From contig WREN01000026.1 of the NCBI GenBank assembly GCA_009779295.1, positions 1 to 13,561 of the forward strand: a stretch of 13,561 bases of DNA, written 5' to 3'. The stretch comes from Oscillospiraceae bacterium (GTDB lineage: Bacteria; Bacillota; Clostridia; Oscillospirales; CAG-272). A program made the translations under genes and the position numbers. The notes below the pieces were generated by a model. It worked only from the letters and a program-made list of their open reading frames with translations, did not search any database and was not told the origin of the DNA. This document shows, one piece after another, positions 1-7,200 of the stretch; the stretch's first letter is position 1; each line of letters opens with the position of its first letter.

Positions 1-534
1 CTCCTTTATTTTATAATTATATTTTTTTATATACTCATAATTTTCTTTCGGAACAGAGATATTTGTGTCACTGCAGAACTGTGCAATGAAAAAATCCACC
101 GCTTCCATAACTATATCCGGTTCGCCGGCGGTGATAACTATGCGGTTGCCGTAAAAACCAATGAGGAAATCTTTTATACCCAACTTGTTATATGCCGCGA
201 TACTTTCGTCGCGGTTCGTTGTGCCGACTAAAATTTCATATGTATCCTTCGGGACTTCTTCGTCTTTTTTCACCCAGTCGGTTGTCATCGTAACGTCCAA
301 GCCGGTTTTTGCGGCTAACTCTTTCCTGAGCTTGATGAACGCTGAAGTTTCGTCCGGCGGCGCGTCTTCACCCCTTATAACCGTAAACATAAATTTTCCG
401 TCTTCTACAAGATTCCTCCATTCGCCTTCATAATCGATATGCGCGTCAACTATTGGCGCGTTTTCGTCGATTTTGGTGCAAGCAGACAAGATAAACAAAC
501 TAATTATAAACAAAACTACAATAATTTTTTTCAT
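1..534 (-). CDS. Lipoprotein, partial (3' end outside window)
   Basis: Read on the minus strand from ATG at 534, the frame stays open for 178 codons to the window edge, so the C-terminus is missing. The first 18 residues form a signal peptide (two lysines, then a long aliphatic stretch) ending in the lipobox L-S-A-C, with the lipidated cysteine at residue 19; the mature protein should be anchored on the outer face of the membrane. A GAAAGGA ribosome binding site lies 11 bases upstream. Around residues 104-157 it has a segment with E-I-L-V-G-T-T-N-R and later G-F-Y-G-N-R-I-V-I. To me this resembles the zincin-like alpha/beta domain seen before the catalytic domain of GH20/GH67-type glycosidases and in free-standing clostridial lipoproteins; that is a memory-based likeness, not a search result. 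No catalytic function can be assigned. It lies downstream of the sialidase-like gene on the same strand but has its own promoter. Confidence 0.8.
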   Translation of the reverse strand, partial: MKKIIVVLFIISLFILSACTKIDENAPIVDAHIDYEGEWRNLVEDGKFMFTVIRGEDAPPDETSAFIKLRKELAAKTGLDVTMTTDWVKKDEEVPKDTYEILVGTTNRDESIAAYNKLGIKDFLIGFYGNRIVITAGEPDIVMEAVDFFIAQFCSDTNISVPKENYEYIKKYNYKIKE

Positions 535-587
535 TGCCGTGCTTTTCCTTTCAAAAAAATTAATCGATATGCTTATAGTCATATTTT

Positions 588-616
588 ATTATACCACTAA
601 AAATTATATAATTCAA
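588..616 (-). promoter_or_regulatory. Sigma-A type promoter of the lipoprotein gene
   Basis: On the minus strand, TTGAAT (611-616) and TATAAT (588-593) are separated by 17 bases. The -10 is a perfect match and the -35 matches four of six. Transcription would start near 580, giving a leader of about 45 bases before ATG 534. Confidence 0.65.
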
Positions 617-633
617 GTGGTCTTCGCAGTATT

Positions 634-1548
634 TTACACGTAAATACGCGTGTACATAACACTTTTTCTGTTGTACGTATAAACGACATGAAGAAAATCA
701 TCCGCTTCGATTACAGACGGGTATGAAAACTCTCCGGCGGTATCTTCCAACGTCAATGTTTCCGACCATGTCGTGCCATTATCTTCAGACTTTGAAATAA
801 CGAGCGGAGTCCTCGCTCCCCAGTTCTCACCTATTGGATTGTATACGGCGTACAAATGCCCGTTTATACAAACCGCGTCCAACCCGCTGTTGTTATTCGG
901 CAGATTTGTTTTGCAGGCTTTACTCCAATTCTTACCATCAAAGTCGCTTCGATAAGCCCGACCCGTATTACTCCTCATCAGCGCGTGAATTCCGTAGTCC
1001 GTTTCCCATATCGTCGGCTGGATCAAATTTACGTCTGCTTCGATAAATTCCTGCGCGTGCCATGTTATACCGTCGGTCGAAGCATCAATGAACGCTTTCC
1101 AATCGGTGCCCTCCACCGATGCGCCTGCAACGATCAATCCGTTACGCAATTGTACGGGCTTATTCTTGACCGGACCGCGTCCGCCGTGATCACCCGGCAC
1201 AAGTTCGGCTTCGTCCGACCAAACGCCGTTCTCCAACACCCGATAGACCGTCTGCCACTTCGGGATCGTCTTGCCTTTCTTGTAGTATAGAAAAAGTCTC
1301 TTATCCAACGCAAACAAAACCGGATTCCAATGCGGAATGCCATGGCTTTGCGACATCCTAACCGGAACGCTCCACTTGTCGTCCTTCATTAAGGAAAGCC
1401 AAATGGCGACGTCGTCCGCACCTTCTTTCGTACCTCCGAACCACACCGCGTACAAATTACCTTTATAAATCTCAATACTTGAAGCATGGCATGACGGAGT
1501 CGGAGCGTCAGCAATTTCAAAAATCAATTTCTTGTAAATAATTTCCAT
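634..1548 (-). CDS. BNR-repeat sialidase-like beta-propeller protein
   Basis: This 304-residue protein looks like the BNR_2 group often annotated as exo-alpha-sialidase. Visible signatures are F-G-G-T-K-E-G at 37-43, W-N-P-V-L at 74-78, one canonical Asp box S-E-D-N-G-T-T-W at 254-261, a shortened one S-T-D-G-I-T-W at 157-163, L-M-R-S at 190-193, and a C-terminal Y-T-Y-N-R strand at 290-294. There is no signal peptide or membrane segment, so it should be cytoplasmic and would act on imported oligosaccharides rather than on host mucin directly. The fold also hosts other activities, including the GH145 rhamnosidase and rhamnose-glucuronate lyase types, so sialic acid specificity is not established. 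I see no R-I-P type motif of classical GH33 enzymes. A GGGGAGGG ribosome binding site (1560-1567) lies 11 bases before the ATG. It is divergent from the NRPS operon, and no functional link is evident. Confidence 0.8.
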   Translation of the reverse strand: MEIIYKKLIFEIADAPTPSCHASSIEIYKGNLYAVWFGGTKEGADDVAIWLSLMKDDKWSVPVRMSQSHGIPHWNPVLFALDKRLFLYYKKGKTIPKWQTVYRVLENGVWSDEAELVPGDHGGRGPVKNKPVQLRNGLIVAGASVEGTDWKAFIDASTDGITWHAQEFIEADVNLIQPTIWETDYGIHALMRSNTGRAYRSDFDGKNWSKACKTNLPNNNSGLDAVCINGHLYAVYNPIGENWGARTPLVISKSEDNGTTWSETLTLEDTAGEFSYPSVIEADDFLHVVYTYNRKSVMYTRIYV

Positions 1549-1577
1549 AATATTATATTCCCTCCCCGTATAAATTT

Positions 1578-1606
1578 ATTTTATCAGGAGTTTCTTAAAT
1601 TGTCAA
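1578..1606 (-). promoter_or_regulatory. Near-consensus promoter of the sialidase-like gene
   Basis: On the minus strand, a perfect -35 TTGACA (1601-1606) is followed after 17 bases by TAAAAT (1578-1583), which is preceded by TG as in an extended -10. Transcription would start near 1571, giving a leader of about 23 bases that contains little more than the ribosome binding site. Confidence 0.8.
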
Positions 1607-1671
1607 GACCATAGAACACGTAAAATCATTAAAAAATTTTTAAAAAATATGGATAAAATAGTATAATCATG

Positions 1672-1700
1672 TTGACTTATAAAATATTTTATGTTATACT
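1672..1700 (+). promoter_or_regulatory. Promoter of the acyl-ligase/NRPS operon
   Basis: TTGACT (1672-1677) and TATACT (1695-1700) are 17 bases apart, each one mismatch from consensus. The upstream bases 1621-1670 are A/T tracts that could act as an UP element. Transcription would start near 1707, leaving about 70 bases of leader before ATG 1778. It is the only convincing plus-strand promoter I see before the operon. Confidence 0.75.
1679..1692 (+). repeat. 14-base perfect palindrome in the operon promoter spacer (operator candidate)
   Basis: ATAAAATATTTTAT is a perfect palindrome lying wholly between the -35 and -10 boxes of the operon promoter, where a bound dimeric regulator would block RNA polymerase. 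It is pure A/T in an A/T-rich gap, so chance is a real alternative. Confidence 0.35.
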
Positions 1701-1777
1701 GTTTCCATAATTTGTTGTAGATTTTTAACCTTTGTAGAAGATTACACATCCAAATTTATCCGGTGGGAGAATTTAAT

Positions 1778-3388
1778 ATGAAAAATAAAAATTACCCATT
1801 TTACGATGTCACACCTGTGAAAAACCTCAAAGAACTGATTGAAGTTATTGCGGAAAAATATGGCGACAACAATGCAATTACTTTTGAAAGAAATAACGAC
1901 GACGTTCATATAACTTACAGGCGGTTAAAATCTGACGTTGAAGCTTTGAGCGCCGCATTTTTTAGTTTGGGTATTAAAGATGATAAAATCGCCGTGATCG
2001 GCGAAAATTCCTATGAATGGTTATTGACTTATTTCGCTGCGGTCAACAGCGGGAACGTGATCGTTCCGCTTGACCGGGACCTTCCCGCGGCGGACGTTTT
2101 GAATTTGGTGAATGATTCGGGGACAAAAGTATTCGTTTATTCCGATTCCTACTCTGATATGATGGAACATTTACGTGACAACGGAACGGATATTACCCAT
2201 TACATAAACATGGACGAAATTGCCGGAATAATCGAAAAGCACGCGGGAAAATCTGTCAATATCGAAATCGACGACAATGCTTTCGCCGTTCTGTTGTATA
2301 CTTCCGGCACGACGGGCGTTGCGAAGGGCGTTATGCTTTCGCATTACGCTATTGCGTGTGATACGGTTGCCTGCTGCCAAAGCGTTAAAGTCAGGTATAA
2401 TAATTTACTCGTTCTTCCGCTTCACCACTCGTTCGGGTTGACGGCCTGCGTGCTTTATATGCTGCTTTCAGGCAGTGAAATCGTTATAAACCTAAGCCTG
2501 AAACGCCTTATTCAGGATTTATTGAAATACCAGCCGTATAATGCGTTTTTAGTTCCGTTATTTGTAGAAACTTTCTATAAAAAGATTTGGGACGGCGCGA
2601 AAAAAAAAGGCAAGGACGGATTATTGCGAAAACTTATCGGTATAAGCAATTTTCTTTTGAAAATCGGTATCGACGTCAGGCGAAAGCTGTTCAAATCTGT
2701 TCTTAAAGAATTAGGCGGGAATTTGGAATTGATTGTATCGGGCGGCGCGCCGATCGACGCAAAATACGTCAAAGGATTGCGCGATTTCGGAATCATCACG
2801 CTCAACGGTTACGGCATAACCGAATGTTCTCCCGTCGTATCCGTGAACCGTAACCGGTATTACCGCGACGGCAGTATCGGGCTGGTATACCCGTGCTGCG
2901 AAGTGAGGATTGCCGAACCGGACGAAAACGGTCATGGAGAGATTTGCGTCAGGGGCGGCAACGTCATGCTCGGCTATTATAAAAACGAACAGGCGACAAA
3001 AGAAGCGTTTGACGGTGAATGGTTCAAAACAGGCGACATCGGATATCTGGACAGCGATGGTTTTCTGTTTATTTCCGGCAGGAAAAAGAATCTAATCATT
3101 CTGAGCAGCGGCAAAAATATATATCCGGAGGAAATGGAATTCGCGGTACTCAATAATATCCCGTATGTAAAAGAAGTAGTGGTATTTGCCGAAGCCGACA
3201 CGATCGTCGCGGAAATGTTTCTGGACACTGAAAATTATCCGGAATGCGCTGGGGTTGTAAACGAAGATATTTTAATGCTCAATCGGACGCTTCCGGTATA
3301 TAAAAATATCGGGAAAACCGTGATCCGTGAGACGGAATTCCCAAAAACCACGACCAAAAAAATCAAACGAAACAACAAAAATGTTTAA
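1778..3388 (+). CDS. Acyl-AMP ligase (fatty acyl-CoA/ACP synthetase family)
   Basis: This 536-residue stand-alone ANL adenylating enzyme is inferred to activate a fatty acid as acyl-adenylate and pass it to the ACP encoded next, supplying the lipid starter for the NRPS. The P-loop A3 motif Y-T-S-G-T-T-G is at 174-180 with K183; L-P-L-H-H-S-F-G typical of fatty-acid ligases follows; A5 G-Y-G-I-T-E is at 344-349; A7 T-G-D at 418-420; and the A10 lysine in P-K-T-T-T-K-K-I-K-R is K528, almost at the C-terminus. ATG 1778 is chosen because GGGAG (1765-1769) sits 8 bases before it; the in-frame GTG at 1763 overlaps that site and would have no ribosome binding site of its own. The stop overlaps the next start by 8 bases, indicating translational coupling. 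Whether CoA is an intermediate (FACL) or acyl-AMP goes straight to ACP (FAAL-like) cannot be decided from the sequence. Confidence 0.9.
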   Translation: MKNKNYPFYDVTPVKNLKELIEVIAEKYGDNNAITFERNNDDVHITYRRLKSDVEALSAAFFSLGIKDDKIAVIGENSYEWLLTYFAAVNSGNVIVPLDRDLPAADVLNLVNDSGTKVFVYSDSYSDMMEHLRDNGTDITHYINMDEIAGIIEKHAGKSVNIEIDDNAFAVLLYTSGTTGVAKGVMLSHYAIACDTVACCQSVKVRYNNLLVLPLHHSFGLTACVLYMLLSGSEIVINLSLKRLIQDLLKYQPYNAFLVPLFVETFYKKIWDGAKKKGKDGLLRKLIGISNFLLKIGIDVRRKLFKSVLKELGGNLELIVSGGAPIDAKYVKGLRDFGIITLNGYGITECSPVVSVNRNRYYRDGSIGLVYPCCEVRIAEPDENGHGEICVRGGNVMLGYYKNEQATKEAFDGEWFKTGDIGYLDSDGFLFISGRKKNLIILSSGKNIYPEEMEFAVLNNIPYVKEVVVFAEADTIVAEMFLDTENYPECAGVVNEDILMLNRTLPVYKNIGKTVIRETEFPKTTTKKIKRNNKNV

Positions 3389-4226
3389 CCCCGAAACGTT
3401 ATCGATTGACGGCGCAAACTTATATATATATTTAATCGATAACCTGCAACTCGTCAACGACGGTTATGTCGCTGATTCTTTGCCGCGTCTTCCCGTATTG
3501 CGTCGGGAAAAATACGAAAGATACCGAGACCATACCGACAGGAAAGCCTGTATCCTCGCGTATCTACTCCTTGAAGCGGGACTGAAAGAACGGTTTGAGA
3601 TCGATAGTTTTACGCTTGTCTGCAACGATTACGGCAAGCCTTATTTGAAAGAATATCCGCGCATTTACTTCAATATCACCCATTGTCAAACCAGCGTCGC
3701 GTGCGTTGTAGCGGACTTTGAAATCGGCGTGGATATTGAATATATCCGACCGTTTGATATTAACATAGCCCGGCAGATATGCGGTGAAAACGAACTGCGG
3801 CGGCTGAGTGAAGCAGACGATCCTTCTAAATTGTTTTGCAGGATGTGGACGGAAAAAGAAAGTTACGCGAAATCGCTTGGAATCGATGCGGCGAGCGTTT
3901 TTAAAATGGATTTATCGGATGCAAAATTTATTCATTGGGAACGTGAGACGTATTATCTGACGGTTTGTTTAGGAACTAAAATTAACGGAGATATAACGAT
4001 GTTTGAAAAAGTAAAAGAAATAATCCAAAAAACCCTTGACAAAAATGAGTTCGCCATAACTGCGGAAACGGATATCCTCGAAGAACTGGGTGTGAATTCG
4101 CTTGAACTTGCGGAGCTTATATACGCTTTTGAAGATGAATTCAAAATAAATATACCCGACAGGGATATTGCTAAATTCCGTATTATCGACGACATAGTGA
4201 TATATCTGAATAAAAAAATCAAATAA
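3381..4226 (+). CDS. Sfp-type phosphopantetheinyl transferase fused to an acyl carrier protein
   Basis: Residues 1-205 are an Sfp-type PPTase: N-D-Y-G-K-P at 82-87, F-N-I-T-H at 97-101, magnesium-binding G-V-D-I-E at 116-120 (D118, E120), and W-T-E-K-E-S-Y-A-K at 156-164. Residues 207-281 are a complete carrier protein with G-V-N-S-L-E at 237-242; S240 is the expected phosphopantetheine site. The PPTase would prime this ACP and also S998 and S2020 of the NRPS. Compared with Bacillus Sfp the PPTase part lacks some 15 residues near its C-terminal strands, and it runs into the ACP with almost no linker. ATG 3381 is chosen because it overlaps the preceding stop (AATGTTTAA) and fits the family N-terminus; no ribosome binding site precedes it, so coupled translation is likely. 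A GTG at 3327 in the same frame would add 18 basic residues inside the upstream gene. An internal start at 3999 may give free ACP. Confidence 0.88.
   Translation: MFNPETLSIDGANLYIYLIDNLQLVNDGYVADSLPRLPVLRREKYERYRDHTDRKACILAYLLLEAGLKERFEIDSFTLVCNDYGKPYLKEYPRIYFNITHCQTSVACVVADFEIGVDIEYIRPFDINIARQICGENELRRLSEADDPSKLFCRMWTEKESYAKSLGIDAASVFKMDLSDAKFIHWERETYYLTVCLGTKINGDITMFEKVKEIIQKTLDKNEFAITAETDILEELGVNSLELAELIYAFEDEFKINIPDRDIAKFRIIDDIVIYLNKKIK
3999..4226 (+). CDS. Free acyl carrier protein from an internal in-frame start
   Basis: Inside the fusion gene, ATG 3999 is preceded by GGAG (3987-3990) with an 8-base spacer, a better initiation site than that of the full-length gene. It begins M-F-E-K-V-K-E-I-I, a typical ACP N-terminus, and gives a 75-residue protein, the usual ACP length, with the carrier serine at residue 34. 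The context suggests the acyl carrier can be produced alone, in excess over the PPTase. The carrier motif is G-V-N-S-L-E, with asparagine where most carriers have aspartate; clostridial ACP-like proteins tolerate this. Whether the site is used in the cell is inference; it could also be a relic of two genes that were once separate. Confidence 0.55.
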   Translation: MFEKVKEIIQKTLDKNEFAITAETDILEELGVNSLELAELIYAFEDEFKINIPDRDIAKFRIIDDIVIYLNKKIK

Positions 4227-4233
4227 ATCTAAA

Positions 4234-4256
4234 ACACTTTTTAAGTTTTTAAGTGT
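4234..4256 (+). repeat. Inverted repeat with tandem 8-mers between the carrier and NRPS genes
   Basis: In the 65-base gap before the NRPS, ACACTT (4234-4239) and AAGTGT (4251-4256) can form a 6-base-pair hairpin. The same stretch holds TTTTTAAG twice in tandem (4238-4245 and 4246-4253). The stem is weak and has no U-tract after it, so I do not call it a terminator. It might modulate the ratio of NRPS to upstream proteins, or be chance A/T sequence. Confidence 0.25.
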
Positions 4257-4291
4257 ATACGCCTGGACTTAAATTTAATGGAGGAAAATGA

Positions 4292-7200
4292 ATGGAGCCG
4301 CCTGATAAATTATATCATTTATCTCAACCGCAGAACAGAATTTGGTATTCGGAAAAGCTGTATCCCGGCACAAGCATGTGGAACAATGCCGGTACGGTAA
4401 AAATCACCGGCGAAATCAATTTTCCATTGCTTGAACGCGCCGTAAATCTTATGCTTGAAAAATTCCATTCGCTGCGGACGCGTATAAAAACAGTAAATGA
4501 AAAACCTATGCAGTATATCTTTCCGTACATTTGGAAACCGATAGGGCTGATTGACTTTACGGATCAGGAGAACGACGCGCTTTACCGCTGGGATATGGAG
4601 AAGTCATCATTGCCTGTCGATTATATCGAATGTGACCTGTATTATTTCGCAATGTTAAAATTCAGCCGCGATCAGGCCGGTCTGTATATCAGAATACATC
4701 ATCTCATATCCGACGCCTGGTCGGTCATTATTTTGGTAAACCGTATCACCGAAATATACGATTATATGCTGCGCGGCGAAGAGTGGCCGTGCAGGGAGAC
4801 CCCTATGTATTGGGAATATCTGGAAAAAGAAAACGATTATATAGAATCGAACCGATATTCAGGCGACAGGCAGTACTGGCATGAGAAATTCAAAGTTCTG
4901 CCTGAACATCTGGAGTTGAAAAACCGGCATGACAGGCATTTAAAAACTTCAACTGAAGCGGATAGGCGTTCGTTTATAACGCCCGAACCCAAAGCCAAGC
5001 AGATCGTAAAATATTGTCAGGAAACAAGAGTTTCTGTTTTTTCGCTGATAATGTCCGTATTTTCGATTTATTTAAACAGACTCACGGGCAAAAATACTTT
5101 CGTGATAGGCACGTCCGTACTCAACAGAATAACCGAGCGTGAAAAAGAAACGTTCGGAATGTTCGTAAGCACAGTCCCGATCCTTATCAATATATCCTCC
5201 GAAATGAGTTTTGCCGAGTTTCACCGCTCCGTCGCCGACGAGATATTATCGTCGCTCCGCCATCAAAAATATCCGTTCAACCTATTTATGGAAGAACTCC
5301 ACAGCCGAAACAAAGATGTGGACGAGCTTTTCGATATGACCCTGTCTTTCCAGAACGCCAGTCTCGTGAAAAATGTAAACCGTTTCTCATATAAGGCGCG
5401 CTGGCATTCTCCGCTCGCCCAGATCAACGGTATCGATATACATTTCAACGACCGCGAAGGCAACGACGTTTTTATTTGGGACTACAACTATCTGACGTCA
5501 CTTTTTAATCAAAACGAGATTATACAAATGCACGGCTGCATAGAAAATCTGATGGCGGACACGCTGGAAAATCCCGGCAAAAAAATAGCGGATCTGCGTA
5601 TATTGTCGTTCGAAGAGGAAAAGGCGCTGATAAATACCATGACGGGTCCGGATAATAACCCTCCGGAAGCTCTGACTTTAGCAAGGCTTTACGATTCCAG
5701 AGTTAAAAAAGCGCCGTTTTCAACGGCTTTGATAGCCGGTGAAACCAGATTCACCGCCGACGAACTTGACCGGCGCGCAAACGGATTTGCGTGGCGTTTA
5801 CATAAATTTGGAATCGGGAAGGACGACCCCGTCGTCGTTATGATGCGCCGCTCGCCGGAACTTTTCGTTGCCCTGCTCGGTATACTGAAAGCCGGAGCCG
5901 CGTTTTTGCCGATAGATCCCGCAACGCCCCCCGAACGAGCGGGGCTTATAGCGGCAAAATGCAACGCGCCCGCTGCTATTGCTGACGAAAACTTTAAGGC
6001 AATCTTCTCAAAATCGACCGTATACATCTCAACCGACGAGATTTCCGGAATTCCGGCGATGCCGGTTGCCCCTGATATTGAATATGACCCTTCTTCGCTC
6101 GCTTACGTCATCTTCACGTCGGGGACTACGGGCGATCCCAAAGGTGTTATGATAGAAAACCGGACTATCTGCCGTTTCGCGGAAAATTTCGGCGGCATTA
6201 TGGAGCTGGCGGACGGTACAATTACGCTTTGCGTCGCTTCGATATCGTTTGATTTGTTCGTTATGGAATCATTTCCCGCTCTTATACACGGCGGGACGGT
6301 GGTGCTTGCCACCGAAGACGAAATAAAGGTACCGGAGAGCCTTGCCGAATTGATTGCCAGAGAGAACATAAACAGCGTGATGTTCACACCGTCGCGTGTG
6401 CAATTACTGCTCAATCAGGGCGTCGGCGGAGCGTTCGGAAACATAAAACAAATCATGCTCGGCGGCGAAGCCCTTACCGAAGCGCTGGTCAAAAAGCTCA
6501 GAACATACACCAATGCCAATATTTTTAATTTTTACGGACCGACAGAAACAACCATCGCCGTGACGTATAAGCAGGTGACCGATGAAGAGAAAATTACTAT
6601 CGGGCATCCTATGCCGAACGTGAACGCGTACATATTAGATTCGCGCGGTTTGCTCGCGATACCGGGAGCAATTGGTGAATTAATGATAGGCGGCGACATT
6701 TTAGCGCGCGGATATATTGCGAACAAAAAAGAAACGGACGCCGCGTTCGTTCCTGACCCTTTCAGAACGGGGGAACTCATATATAAAACCGGCGATCTTG
6801 TCTACCTTTCCGACGACGGCGAAATTATTTACGCCGGACGCCGGGATAATCAGGTGAAAATCCGCGGCTACCGCATTGAACTCGGAGAGATACAGTCAAG
6901 AATTGCGGAGATTCCCGGCGTTACTGACTGCGCGGTCATCGATCTGGAAAACGAACGAAAAGAAAAATATTTATGCGCGTATATATGCGGCGAATCCCTT
7001 CCTACTAAAGCCGAAATCCGTGCCGCGTTGATACATATCCTGCCGAAATATATGATCCCTTCATATTTTGTAAAATTGCCGTCGCTGCCGATGACTATCA
7101 GCGGCAAACTTAACCGGACCGCTCTTCCAGCTCCTTCCGAGCAAACAGATGCAGAACTTATAGGAGAAGTACAGACGGCTCCGGCTACAAATACTGAAAT

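Noticed and set aside
161..433. 90-codon plus-strand frame at the left end
   Set aside because: It is antisense to the lipoprotein, whose lipobox, ribosome binding site and promoter all support the minus strand.
856..1290. 144-codon open frame on the plus strand inside the sialidase-like gene
   Set aside because: It has no ribosome binding site, no recognisable motif, and lies antisense to a gene with clear family motifs.
1662..1667. Perfect TATAAT on the plus strand as the operon -10
   Set aside because: No acceptable -35 lies 16-18 bases upstream; the TTGACT/TATACT pair just downstream is far better.
1763..1777. GTG at 1763 as the start of the acyl ligase
   Set aside because: The GTG overlaps the GGGAG that serves ATG 1778 at an 8-base distance; the added five residues have no family support.
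3327..3380. GTG at 3327 as the start of the PPTase
   Set aside because: The extra 18 residues are a basic stretch read from the upstream gene's catalytic C-terminus; ATG 3381 overlapping the stop fits the family and coupling better.
4234..4256. Terminator between the carrier and NRPS genes
   Set aside because: The stem is short and A/T-rich with no following U-tract, and the genes act in one pathway.
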